Shown here piece after piece: positions 1 through 8,289 of a DNA stretch of 32,952 bases (its first letter is position 1; each line of letters starts with the position of its first letter). Made by a program: the position numbers and the translations under genes. The notes below the pieces were generated by a model. The model searched no databases. It was given only the letters and a program-made list of their open reading frames with translations, and was not told the origin of the DNA. The stretch is from Spraguea lophii (Eukaryota > Microsporidia > Spragueidae), in contig LDOQ01000118.1 of NCBI GenBank assembly GCA_001887945.1, forward strand, positions 1 through 32,952, given 5' to 3'.

Positions 1-123
1 AAAATAGAAATAAAATGTGAAATACAAACAAGAGATAATTCTTCTATAAAAAATTATTTTTGTATTATGAAATTTTTAATCAATGAAAAATATTTAATAG
101 ATTCTACTGTTATTGAAATTTAA
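1..123 (+). CDS. 3' end of an unidentified protein gene (partial)
   Basis: The frame is open from the first base to a TAA at 121-123, giving the last 40 residues of a protein that starts before the window. The peptide is rich in Ile, Lys and Asn, ends in STVIEI and has no motif I recognise. It lies 18 bp before the next ATG on the same strand, a spacing like the other tight pairs in this window. It could be a chance open frame, since 40 codons without a stop is weak evidence in such AT-rich DNA, although AT-rich random sequence usually has more stops than this. Confidence 0.45.
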   Translation, partial: KIEIKCEIQTRDNSSIKNYFCIMKFLINEKYLIDSTVIEI

Positions 124-130
124 ATAAAAT

Positions 131-141
131 TTTATCCTCAT
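131..141 (+). promoter_or_regulatory. C-cluster start-proximal signal
   Basis: TTTATCCTCAT lies immediately before the ATG at 142. It is a T-run followed by a short C cluster, like the CCC-like signal found just upstream of microsporidian start codons. It supports the choice of start. Confidence 0.5.
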
Positions 142-747
142 ATGTATTTGATTATATGCTTAGTGTGTGATGATGAGTTTAAGACGATAAAAGATATCTT
201 TGAAAGTCAAGGATTCAAACCAAAAATATTTGATGGTTCATATAACGAATGTAGAAGTTTATTGTTAAACTCTCAAAATCTTTCTGAACTGAATTTATTA
301 CGTTTTGCAGAAATGAAATCTCAAAGATATGAAATATTTTGTATTGCTAAGAGATTTAAATTACAATATGGTGTTATATTTTCAGAAAAACTAGAAATCA
401 TTGAACCTCCATCTTTTAATACTAAACATGATAATCCTTTAATTGTTATCGATGGTGATATAAAAGCAGATAGTATTTTAGAATTGATAAAAGCAAAAAA
501 GCTTAAAACATCCTTTGCAAATAGAAAAAAAATTTCACCATCTGAAACTTATATTTCTGACGTTAAAAATATTATAACAAAGATCAACAAAGAACTTAAG
601 ATTGAATCTAATAACTGTTTTGTTATTGAAGCTGAAAACCAATTAGCTAAAATGATAAATTTATCACCTATTGAGTTAGGAAAGATAGAAGAATGTTACA
701 AAACAATTATTTCAGAAAAATTAAAAAATAAATCGAATTTATCGTGA
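142..747 (+). CDS. Kti12-like protein with degenerate P-loop
   Basis: This 201-residue protein resembles Kti12, the P-loop protein that regulates Elongator in wobble-uridine tRNA modification. The clearest match is around residues 51-70, where LNLLRF is followed by QRYEIFCIAKRF. This parallels the Kti12/PSTK-family stretch LNYIKGxRYELYCIAK. A C-terminal SPIELGKIEECYK fits the family's conserved end helix. At the N-terminus, where Kti12 has GLPSSGKS/T, this protein has LVCDDEFKT (residues 8-16). The Lys-Thr pair survives but the glycines are gone. The conserved Asp before LNYIKG is also replaced. Yeast Kti12 is about 313 residues, so this is strongly shortened. The start is set by the first ATG and its C-cluster. 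The family call is by eye and could be wrong. If right, ATP binding is doubtful. Confidence 0.55.
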   Translation: MYLIICLVCDDEFKTIKDIFESQGFKPKIFDGSYNECRSLLLNSQNLSELNLLRFAEMKSQRYEIFCIAKRFKLQYGVIFSEKLEIIEPPSFNTKHDNPLIVIDGDIKADSILELIKAKKLKTSFANRKKISPSETYISDVKNIITKINKELKIESNNCFVIEAENQLAKMINLSPIELGKIEECYKTIISEKLKNKSNLS

Positions 748-1416
748 GTTTTTAATTTTTATAAATTGCTAGTAGTTTATTCAGAATAAGAGACATCCTT
801 ATGAGATTTCGTGGAAAGTATGCATTGATTTTTTATCAAAAGACCTTGTTCTAAAATACTCCTTTTTATAATTAAAAACCTTTCTTATAATTGAATTGGG
901 GACAGAAAAACTTGTTAAAACCTTTATTTCATTTAATAACATCCTTTATAAAGTTTAAACGGGCATTTTTGAACCAATCATATTTTGTTTTAAAATAAAA
1001 ATTGTGTCTATTCTTTTCAACGACAACATAAAGATTGTTTTACACTTTTCGACTAAAAATATAAAATTTACTTTATTTCATAAATTTTTGATTTTTTAAA
1101 TCGATTCTTATGTCGTTGCTGAAAAGAATATACATGTAAAAAATATCGAAGTTGTTTTAATTATTACATATGTTGTAATTACTCTTTTAATCTTTTATAA
1201 AAACCAGTAAATTTACTACGGAAACTTTTTATTGTTCTAACGGTTGTCTGGGTATAACAAATGTGATGGATGTGTTTAAAATATAAAAAATTCTTATTTA
1301 AACTTTTCGAACAACTTTTGTATTCAGTTTCAGAAAAAACATAATGTAAAATTTGTTTTTTAACATTTTAAAAAACGTTTGTCATTTTTTTTATGTCAGA
1401 ACAACTTTAGGAGTAA

Positions 1417-1445
1417 CATTTTTGACATGTTGTATGTCAAAAATG
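1417..1445. repeat. Perfect hairpin, 12-bp arms, 5-nt loop
   Basis: The arm CATTTTTGACAT (1417-1428) is followed by the loop GTTGT and the exact reverse complement ATGTCAAAAATG (1434-1445). It lies about 90 bp before the phosphatase gene. It could be a folded transcript element, a protein-binding palindrome, or part of a decayed inverted-repeat element. The sequence alone does not decide. Confidence 0.6.
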
Positions 1446-1520
1446 CTCAAAACAATTAAACGTGTTTAATTGAATATTAATCCATAGTTATTATTACATT
1501 TTATATAAATTATTATTTTT

Positions 1521-1531
1521 TTATTCCTGCA
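1521..1531 (+). promoter_or_regulatory. C-cluster start-proximal signal
   Basis: TTATTCCTGCA directly precedes the ATG at 1532, after a longer T-run. It is a weaker version of the microsporidian CCC-like signal. Confidence 0.4.
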
Positions 1532-2359
1532 ATGAAACAAACATCGTTAGAAAATGAAGATTTTCTAGGAGAGATTAACAATCAGAATATTTTAAAAAAG
1601 AAATCTGAAAACGAAGTAAATAATACGATTAAAAGTGTATTAGACAAAATAAAAAAAAATGTTTTGCTGATGATCCATAAAAAGGAATATGATAATGCTT
1701 TGAAAGTAATAACTAAAGATTTACGTATATTCTATCAGGAGAAGAGGGATTATGATAGATTTAACATTACACCATATACAGATGATCTGATTAAAAAATA
1801 TAATCTTAATTCATATGTAAATGCATCAGAGATTATACACGAAAAAATTACATATTTTCCTTGTCAATTTCCCAAAAAAAGATATTCAGAAAATTTTCTT
1901 AACTTTTTGGAAAAAACTGGAGTAAGTCTAATTATTTCACTGATACCGATAGAGGAAGATGACTATTTTACAGGAATATATTTAAAAAATAAAATAGAAC
2001 ATAAAGACAGTAAAGGAAATGTGATATTTTATAAAGAGGAATATGAAATTAATAATAAGAATTATATAAGATTAAGATATTTACGTTGGGAAGATTTCGA
2101 CGTGCCTGATAAAGAAGAATTTGGATTTTTTTATAATGAATATAAGGGTATTAGAAGTTTACATAAAAATATAGCTGTTCACTGTTTAGCAGGAGTCGGA
2201 AGAACAGGTGTTACTATTATGTATGATATTTTATGTAATATGAATTATGTTGATGAAGGAATATTTTTAGATACACTGCTTATGTTAAGGCAATCAAGGC
2301 CATGTTTGGTTTATACAGCTGAGCAATTGAAATTTCTTGCTGATATTTTTATAGCGTAA
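1532..2359 (+). CDS. Classical protein tyrosine phosphatase
   Basis: This 275-residue cytosolic protein carries the signatures of a classical tyrosine-specific phosphatase. The P-loop HCLAGVGRTG is at residues 217-226, with nucleophile C218 and phosphate-binding R224. The WPD-type loop WEDFDVP (186-192) has general acid D188. The entry motif RFNITPY followed by SYVNASEI (77-101) matches the family's RYxDIxPY and YINAS. The Q-loop region RQSRPCLVYTAEQ (253-265) matches RxQRPGMVQTxEQ. About 75 N-terminal residues are Lys/Asn-rich and have no recognised domain. It would remove phosphate from phosphotyrosine, an interesting activity in a group with few known tyrosine kinases, though dual-specificity activity cannot be excluded. 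The stop lies 22 bp before the next ATG. Confidence 0.85.
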   Translation: MKQTSLENEDFLGEINNQNILKKKSENEVNNTIKSVLDKIKKNVLLMIHKKEYDNALKVITKDLRIFYQEKRDYDRFNITPYTDDLIKKYNLNSYVNASEIIHEKITYFPCQFPKKRYSENFLNFLEKTGVSLIISLIPIEEDDYFTGIYLKNKIEHKDSKGNVIFYKEEYEINNKNYIRLRYLRWEDFDVPDKEEFGFFYNEYKGIRSLHKNIAVHCLAGVGRTGVTIMYDILCNMNYVDEGIFLDTLLMLRQSRPCLVYTAEQLKFLADIFIA

Positions 2360-2370
2360 AATAAAAAATA

Positions 2371-2381
2371 TTTTTATCCTC
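2371..2381 (+). promoter_or_regulatory. C-cluster start-proximal signal
   Basis: TTTTTATCCTC directly abuts the ATG at 2382 and occupies half of the 22-bp gap to the phosphatase stop codon. Confidence 0.5.
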
Positions 2382-2906
2382 ATGAAAAAAATTCTTTTTG
2401 ATTTTAAACAATGTGATCCTAAACGCTGTTCAGGACAAAAGCTTATAAAATTTGGACGTGTAAAACAATGTAAACCATTTAGATCGTTTAAAGGTATAGT
2501 TCTTTCGCCAATGGGAGAAAAATCTATTTCTAAAGAAGACAAAGAAATAATAGAAAAATATGGTATTGCTTTAATAGAATGTTCATGGGCCAAAGTTGAT
2601 GAAATAGATTTTAGTTGTTTACCAAAGAAAAATAATCGTTTACTTCCTTTCTTAGTTCCATCAAATCCAGTAAATTATGGAAAACCTTGCAAACTCAATT
2701 GCGTAGAAGCTTTATCAGCAGGTTTGTATATAACAGGGTTTAAATCAGATGCATTAGAATTAGCTGAAGGTTTCCAATATATGAATGAATTTTTTAAAAT
2801 AAATCAAGATATCTTAGATAAATATGAAGAATGCGAAGATAGTAAAACAGTTGTAGAAGCACAAAACAATTATATTACAGAAAATAACTTTTATAAAAGA
2901 ACATAA
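2382..2906 (+). CDS. TSR3: 18S rRNA aminocarboxypropyltransferase Tsr3
   Basis: This 174-residue protein matches Tsr3, the SPOUT-like enzyme that transfers the 3-amino-3-carboxypropyl group of S-adenosylmethionine to a hypermodified uridine of 18S rRNA during late 40S maturation. Recognisable landmarks are the N-terminal DFKQCDPKRCSGQKL, the LSPMGEKSIS stretch, then IALIECSWAKVDEI. The strongly conserved RLLPFLVPSNPVNYGKP block is followed by LNCVEALSAGLYITGF. The yeast protein is nearly twice as long because of a variable acidic C-terminal tail. Here the protein ends soon after the core domain, typical of microsporidian reduction. It is closely linked to the phosphatase gene upstream. Confidence 0.93.
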   Translation: MKKILFDFKQCDPKRCSGQKLIKFGRVKQCKPFRSFKGIVLSPMGEKSISKEDKEIIEKYGIALIECSWAKVDEIDFSCLPKKNNRLLPFLVPSNPVNYGKPCKLNCVEALSAGLYITGFKSDALELAEGFQYMNEFFKINQDILDKYEECEDSKTVVEAQNNYITENNFYKRT

Positions 2907-3383
2907 ATTAAAAAAATATAAAATTTTACTTTAAAATATAATATAATACAAAGGGTCATCATGGTCAATATGGTTTAGAATGATTTATTCTTGTAAATAA
3001 TATTTAACATTAAGAATACTTTAATTATATATTACATAAATTATTTTAGAAAGTAATAATTATATTATTAAGAAATAAATATTATCTTTTCAACCAATCT
3101 AATTTTTATAAATTTATCTCAAAAATTATGTAATATATTTTTTGAAAAATTGCGGTCAATTTTCTATTATTTATAAAATAAATATTTAAATATTAAAACG
3201 TATGTATGTTATTTATAAAATTATTCAACCTTTATATAAAAAATAGACGAAATATAAAAATTTTTAAAAATATACATTTATTTCATTATTGAAAATTTTT
3301 TTTTAAAAATAAATTACGACATTAAATTATAGAAAATTATTATTTGTTAATACTATTAAAAGTTACACTCATTAAATAATATT
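2907..3383. other. AT-rich intergenic region
   Basis: This 477-bp stretch is very AT-rich. I see no gene, RNA or clear repeat, only homopolymer-rich sequence. Confidence 0.5.
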
Positions 3384-5486
3384 ATGCCATTGTTTCGTCA
3401 AATCAGTTTTTTGATATCAATGTTTTATATAAGATTTATAAAGATCGGAAATGTGTTGTTTATGAAGATCCTTAAAAAGAAAAGACAATTTTTTAATAAA
3501 GAAATGTTAGCTTCTATTCTTATTGTCTGTATAAGTATTATGGTACGAACGTATGCCATTGAAAGAGGGGATTATGTTATATGGGATGAAGCACATTTTG
3601 GTAAATTTTCGTCCAAATATTTGAACAGACTTTTTTATTTTGATGTACATCCACCACTTGGGAAAATGCTTACTGGATTGAGTGGCTATTTATTTAACCA
3701 AGATAAAGATTTTTCATTTGAATCTGGTACACAATATCCTCAAAATATGGATTATGTAGGTATGAGGAGATTTCATGCTGTTATTGCATCGTTTATTTCT
3801 TTAATAATATTTAAAATTCTAAAGGTTATGAATCATGATATAATGTTTAGATTCTTTTTTTCCTTGTTATTCACCTTTGAAAACGGATTTGTAAGTATAT
3901 CGAGATTAATTTTACTGGATTCTCATTTATTATTTTTTACGGGGTTAACAACGTTATTTATTGCTAAGCATTTCAAAGATTCTTATTTTCAGCACAAACG
4001 AAATCATAGAAATATTGTTTTATTAGGGATATCTATTGGATGTGTTATGAGTGTAAAATGGATCGGATGTCTAACTACAGTTTTTGTAGGTCTATTTATT
4101 ATTTATGAATTATGGATTATGATAACATCGAAAAAGAAGATAACAGCTTTCTTTGAAATGCTTTTTATTCGGACGTTATTTTTAATTGCAGTACCGGTAT
4201 TTATTTATATTTTTATGTTTTGTGTTCATTTCAAAATTGTTAATAGAAGTAGTTCAGATGAAGGATATATGAGCTCTTTATTCCAAGCAGGATTAAAAAA
4301 TAGCTCAATAGGTAGAATAAAAAAATATATAGATTTTGGAAATTTAATTTCAATAAAATCATCTAAATTAGGTGGTGGAAGTCTTCACTCCCATGATTTG
4401 AAATATCCCAATAGTCCGCATCAACAAATAACATCATACCACCATAAAGACAGCAATAATAACTGGGCATTTCAAAAAGTAACAGACAACAAAGATGTTT
4501 CACATCTTCAAAATAATGATGAAGTAGTGTTATTACATACATCCACCAAAAAATATTTACACGTATCTCTTTTAAATGGATATTTTAAAGAAGGTTTATT
4601 AGTTGAAGGGACAGAGGGAGAGCTTACAAGAGCAAATGTATTTAAAATAATTATAGATTCAGATGATTTAAGTAAAGAAAAGTATGTTAAAACATTAACA
4701 ACAAAGTTTAGAATATATAATACAGAGAGAGATTGTTATATTACAAATTCCGAAAGAACATATCCAAATTGGGGACATTCTCAAGGAGAAATACTTTGCG
4801 CAAAAGAAAAAAGCAGTAATAATTTATGGAATATAGAAAAAAATAGTTTAAAAGAAAACGATATAGAATCTTTCGAATACACAGAAATCAAGAAGCTTAA
4901 AACAACCGTAATTAAGCATATAATAGAATTAAATAAATCAATGTACACCACAAACAAGTCATTTACTCAGAACGAACAGTTAGAAAGGAACACTATTGTA
5001 AGTAAACCTCATGAATGGTTTATTTTAAAAAAAGGTTTGAGGATGACATCATGGGATGGTGACAAATATAAATTTCTGATGTTTGGTAATCCTGTAATAT
5101 GGTATATTTCTTGTTTATCAGTTATTCTATCACCCATTGTGCTTATATTCAGAATTATTTATTTTGTAAGATTCAGTCTTCCAAAGAATAAACTTCGATT
5201 GGAAGTTTTCGAGGTAGTTTTATATTCTGGTGGTTGGGCAATACATTATTTCCCATTTTTTCTTGTTCAAAGAGTGTGTTATTTCCATCATTATTATCCT
5301 GCACTATTCTTTGCAATGCTTTCGATATCTTATCTACTTAGATTTATGCCTAGAAGAACATTATACATCTTCGTATTTTTATCGATTTTTTCATTCATAT
5401 ATTTTTCTCCTTTAACTTATGGATTTATTGATATTGACGATATCAAAGGGAAAAGATGGATTAGTAGTTGGATGTTCTATGACTAA
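3384..5486 (+). CDS. Dolichyl-phosphate-mannose protein mannosyltransferase (PMT1/PMT2-type)
   Basis: This 700-residue ER membrane enzyme transfers mannose from dolichyl-phosphate to Ser/Thr of secreted proteins. The catalytic loop has WDEAHFGKF (67-75), with the acidic pair D68-E69, and DVHPPLGK (87-94). Several membrane helices follow. A lumenal MIR domain spans roughly 330-545 and starts with GGGSLHSHDLKYP and HKDSNNNW. The C-terminal membrane domain contains WDGDKYKFLMFGNPVIWY and YFHHYYPALFF. The size is near the family norm. Microsporidia have lost N-glycosylation but keep O-mannosylation, known on polar tube proteins. The first ATG is used. A second at 3462 would remove 26 hydrophobic residues, and neither has a strong C-cluster. 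The next gene begins 34 bp after the stop. Confidence 0.95.
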   Translation: MPLFRQISFLISMFYIRFIKIGNVLFMKILKKKRQFFNKEMLASILIVCISIMVRTYAIERGDYVIWDEAHFGKFSSKYLNRLFYFDVHPPLGKMLTGLSGYLFNQDKDFSFESGTQYPQNMDYVGMRRFHAVIASFISLIIFKILKVMNHDIMFRFFFSLLFTFENGFVSISRLILLDSHLLFFTGLTTLFIAKHFKDSYFQHKRNHRNIVLLGISIGCVMSVKWIGCLTTVFVGLFIIYELWIMITSKKKITAFFEMLFIRTLFLIAVPVFIYIFMFCVHFKIVNRSSSDEGYMSSLFQAGLKNSSIGRIKKYIDFGNLISIKSSKLGGGSLHSHDLKYPNSPHQQITSYHHKDSNNNWAFQKVTDNKDVSHLQNNDEVVLLHTSTKKYLHVSLLNGYFKEGLLVEGTEGELTRANVFKIIIDSDDLSKEKYVKTLTTKFRIYNTERDCYITNSERTYPNWGHSQGEILCAKEKSSNNLWNIEKNSLKENDIESFEYTEIKKLKTTVIKHIIELNKSMYTTNKSFTQNEQLERNTIVSKPHEWFILKKGLRMTSWDGDKYKFLMFGNPVIWYISCLSVILSPIVLIFRIIYFVRFSLPKNKLRLEVFEVVLYSGGWAIHYFPFFLVQRVCYFHHYYPALFFAMLSISYLLRFMPRRTLYIFVFLSIFSFIYFSPLTYGFIDIDDIKGKRWISSWMFYD

Positions 5487-5510
5487 TTTTTTTTTAATAA
5501 TAAATTTTTA

Positions 5511-5520
5511 AAAGTCCCAT
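5511..5520 (+). promoter_or_regulatory. C-cluster start-proximal signal
   Basis: AAAGTCCCAT directly precedes the ATG at 5521 and follows a T-run. It is a strong CCC-like signal inside a 34-bp gap. Confidence 0.55.
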
Positions 5521-6480
5521 ATGGTATTTTTTGATAGCTTATTAAAATCTAAAAAAATTGTTAGACTAATCTCAGATGCAGAGCATGCATCTTTATTATC
5601 TATGGTTTATGATTATATTGCGACCAATTTTCCAAATATCGATATTGGAATATTAGAAAACGTTGAGTTTTTTTGTCCACTTAAAACAGCAAGTTCAGAG
5701 TTATTTATTATATTAGCTGCTCAGTGTCCATTTCATAGTGTAGAATGTATTTCATTAGTAAAAGAGCTTAATGATCAAGATTCAGTAAAAGATTCATTTT
5801 ATTATAATAAAGATAATGAAATAACAATTTTTAAAGATAATATATTTGTGTATAGAAAATATAAAATTGATATTGCCTCAAAAAGTATTTTCACAAAAAA
5901 TTTACAATTTTATAAATATTTCCATTATATTTTAAATTTCAAAAACAACGAAAATATAAAAGATGACTGTTTTCTCGAAAAGATAGAAAATTTGGATAGA
6001 ACAAGATTTCTTGTAAGCAGATTTGCTCAAATGGAAAAAATAAAAAAATGTAGTATTTTGGGTATTTTTTTTACAAATCCAATATTTTTACCGTTGGCCA
6101 AAAGAGTTAAAAAAGTTTTGCAGAAATTGGGTAAAAGAGGATTTTTATATTTTTTGAGGGATGTATCAGAAACTAGACTTTGTAGCATAGATGGTATAGA
6201 AGCTATGATATTAATAGATTGTCAAATGTTTGAAATGCCTGTAATCACTAAGCCTGTAATTTCACCATTTGAACTCATCTTAGCGTATCAAGAAGAAGAA
6301 TGGAATGGTGAATATGGAGTTAACGAAGTTGACGAAGAAAAAATAAAAATTGAAGTAAATGAAAACGAATGCACAAAAATTATTAAGAAAGAATTTATAA
6401 AAGTTGAATACCAAGTGGACAATCAAGAAGATGAAAATATTTATGAAGGCTATAAAGGAATTCCTGAACATTATGATTAA
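5521..6480 (+). CDS. Dph2-like diphthamide biosynthesis protein
   Basis: This 319-residue protein resembles Dph2, the partner of Dph1 in the first step of diphthamide synthesis on elongation factor 2. The best match is in the C-terminal half: ARF-like RFLVSRFAQMEKIKKCSILG, then LAKRVKKVLQKLGKRG, then AMILIDCQMFEMPVI and ISPFELILAYQ (residues about 162-256). These parallel the third Dph2 domain with its Cys (here C234). The N-terminal half is strongly diverged. The region of residues 45-80 has C52, C69 and C76 but lacks the usual GDTSYGSCCVDE-like motif, so the Fe-S ligands are unclear. An acidic tail follows residue 258. Canonical Dph2 is about 500 residues. Dph1 is less likely because the catalytic motifs are missing. 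Confidence 0.6.
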   Translation: MVFFDSLLKSKKIVRLISDAEHASLLSMVYDYIATNFPNIDIGILENVEFFCPLKTASSELFIILAAQCPFHSVECISLVKELNDQDSVKDSFYYNKDNEITIFKDNIFVYRKYKIDIASKSIFTKNLQFYKYFHYILNFKNNENIKDDCFLEKIENLDRTRFLVSRFAQMEKIKKCSILGIFFTNPIFLPLAKRVKKVLQKLGKRGFLYFLRDVSETRLCSIDGIEAMILIDCQMFEMPVITKPVISPFELILAYQEEEWNGEYGVNEVDEEKIKIEVNENECTKIIKKEFIKVEYQVDNQEDENIYEGYKGIPEHYD

Positions 6481-6934
6481 ATATAGATTATTTTAAAATT
6501 TATTGTGGAAATTGGTTTAATATGTTTTGAAATAAAATAAATTATATTTTCTAATCTTGATTTAAAAAAATATATGATTATGTAAATGAATGTTCATAAT
6601 CTCAGTTCTTTTCTTTTAAAATTATGTTACAGTATAAAAAACCACGTATTTAAATTTATCATAATTTAGTTATTGTTGGCGAATATAATTTTATTCGAAA
6701 ATTTTTTTTAAATAAAAGTAATTGTTAAATATCTAAATATTTTTATAAAAGATAAGTATTAACAATTTTTTATAATCTGTTATACATATATTTTATATTA
6801 TGAAAAGGATGATTAACTATTCTAATATATTTAAATTTGGTATATTAATAATAATTATTTTTTAAAATTAAAATAATAATATATAATTCTAATAAAAATT
6901 TCATTAAGTTTTTGTATTATTTTTATCAAGAAAT
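6481..6934. other. AT-rich intergenic region
   Basis: About 450 bp between the Dph2-like gene and the tRNA terminator. I see only AT-rich sequence with short inverted AT stretches and no supported gene. Confidence 0.5.
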
Positions 6935-6940
6935 AAAAAA
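6935..6940 (-). terminator. Pol III T-run terminator of tRNA-Tyr
   Basis: On the - strand six consecutive T residues start two bases after the discriminator base of the tRNA, the usual RNA polymerase III stop. Confidence 0.75.
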
Positions 6941-6941
6941 T

Positions 6942-7024
6942 TCTCGACAGGCGGGTTCGAACCACCGACCGCGCGATATCAGCTTTTTCTACAGTCGCAC
7001 GCTCTACCACTGAGCTATGTCGAG
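6942..7024 (-). tRNA. tRNA-Tyr (GTA anticodon) with 11-nt intron
   Basis: The - strand folds into a full cloverleaf. The 7-bp acceptor stem CTCGACA/TGTCGAG is perfect. The D stem is GCTC/GAGC. The anticodon stem TGCGA/TCGCG has the loop CTGTAGA. The T stem is GGTGG/CCGCC with loop TTCGAAC, and the discriminator base is A. The anticodon is GTA (Tyr). An 11-nt insertion, AAAAAGCTGAT at + positions 6978-6988, sits one base 3' of the anticodon, the canonical place for eukaryotic tRNA introns. The internal A box (TAGCTCAGTGG) and B box (GGTTCGAAC) are intact. A T-run follows. tRNA-Tyr genes nearly always carry an intron in eukaryotes, which supports the call. Confidence 0.95.
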
Positions 7025-7209
7025 TTATTGGAAGTAGATATACTACATTATAAAACATCAGTAGGCAGTTAAAAGCTAAATAAGTCAAAAAACCCATATA
7101 TTAAAATAAATATATTTAAAGCCTTTTCCGACATAAATTTTTTTAAAAAGTTTCAAAATGTGGTTATTTTAAATATTATCTATTCAACTCTAATGGCTGT
7201 ATAAAGGAA

Positions 7210-8137
7210 GCATATATTGTTGTAACAGAAGAATTGATCACGCAAGTAAAATGTATGAAGACGAGAGAAACTCATGCATAGGCCGTAAGGATAGCTAATA
7301 TCGGTCAAATACATAAATTAATTGCAAAGCTTCATAATAACAATCTCTCTGTAACTTTCGGGAGATATGATTCTAAAAAAATCGGGAAACAAAGAATATA
7401 AAGGACTGAGGTTAGTGATATCCGAGATACATTGCTGAGGATAACTCTTAACCCAAATAGATATACGTACAAAATATATAACAATGATAAGTTATGTACC
7501 GCATTCTATCATATATAAAACTGGTAATTATGGTGACTTCTCTAGAAAAGGTTGAAAAGGGAAACTTTCATTGTCCTTTCAAATGCTCATCGAAGACAAG
7601 CTTTTAGTTATTGTTCTACATTGTTTAGTATAACAATAAAACAGCTTTGTTTTTAAATAAATATGAGGTAAACATCCGCGTAAGTAATTCATATGGACAT
7701 AATTTAATAAATATAATGTCCGTTATTTACGTTGAACCTAGTAAAGATCAAAACGTTTCCATATGCACTACTTTTTTTCCTAGTTTATATAATACATCAT
7801 AAGCCTTTAGATGGAGTATAGGATGTGGAGCGTTTTATAAAGAGGAATGTAGGATAAATGCATATTTAATAAAAATACACTTTTAATATTATATAATGCT
7901 AAATTTCATAAAAAACGAAACATTATCTTATTTAACAGAGAAAAACATAAGTTACTTATTTTTCATATATACTTTCCTGAATTCAACCCCACAGAGACTA
8001 TCTTCAGTTGTATTAAAATTTATGTATATAATAAAAAATCAAAGGTAAATAGAAAAGATATTTTAAAAGAATATGATTTAAAAACCATAAACAATTTTAG
8101 TAATAACAACAATAATTTTTTAAAAAGTTTATATTAA
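7210..8137 (+). pseudogene. Decayed Tc1/mariner-superfamily (IS630-like) transposase
   Basis: Translating in shifting frames gives pieces of a DDE transposase broken by stops and frameshifts. The N-terminal part (about 7219-7500, two internal stops) reads like a helix-turn-helix/linker region, with VRIANIGQIHKLIAKL and then TFGRYDSKKIGK. The C-terminal part is open from 7880 to 8137. There YNAKFHKKRNI corresponds to the family's DNAxxHK block, with the catalytic Asp replaced by Tyr. FPEFNPTETIFSCIK corresponds to SPxLNPIExxxSxIK, with the last catalytic acid kept. The middle (7500-7880) is too degraded to follow. The element cannot be active. Terminal inverted repeats were not found by eye. 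Confidence 0.75.
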
Positions 8138-8289
8138 AATATAGGAGAAAATAAGCAATATTTTTAATAATATGTTCTCCATCTAATAAACGAAATTTAT
8201 TAAAATGAATATTTTTTATTTAAAAAATAATTTTTATTCTTTCTTCTGTATTTTCTATTTCGTTTGAATTAGCCGGTAAATAAATAAAT
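8138..8289. other. Short gap between transposase relic and Dre2 gene
   Basis: This 152-bp AT-rich gap separates two convergent units. I see nothing specific in it. Confidence 0.4.

Larger units (their letters stand above)
748..1531. other. Intergenic region with inverted repeats
   Basis: No gene is supported in this 784-bp stretch. It is slightly less AT-rich than other gaps. It contains a perfect 12-bp-arm hairpin (1417-1445) and an imperfect inverted repeat (about 1011-1035 against 1109-1132), so it may hold remains of a short mobile element. The longest open frames are only a few dozen codons. Confidence 0.5.

Noticed and set aside
6855..7097. 80-codon - strand protein frame across the tRNA
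   Set aside because: It is the translation of the tRNA-Tyr gene and its flanks, with no independent support.
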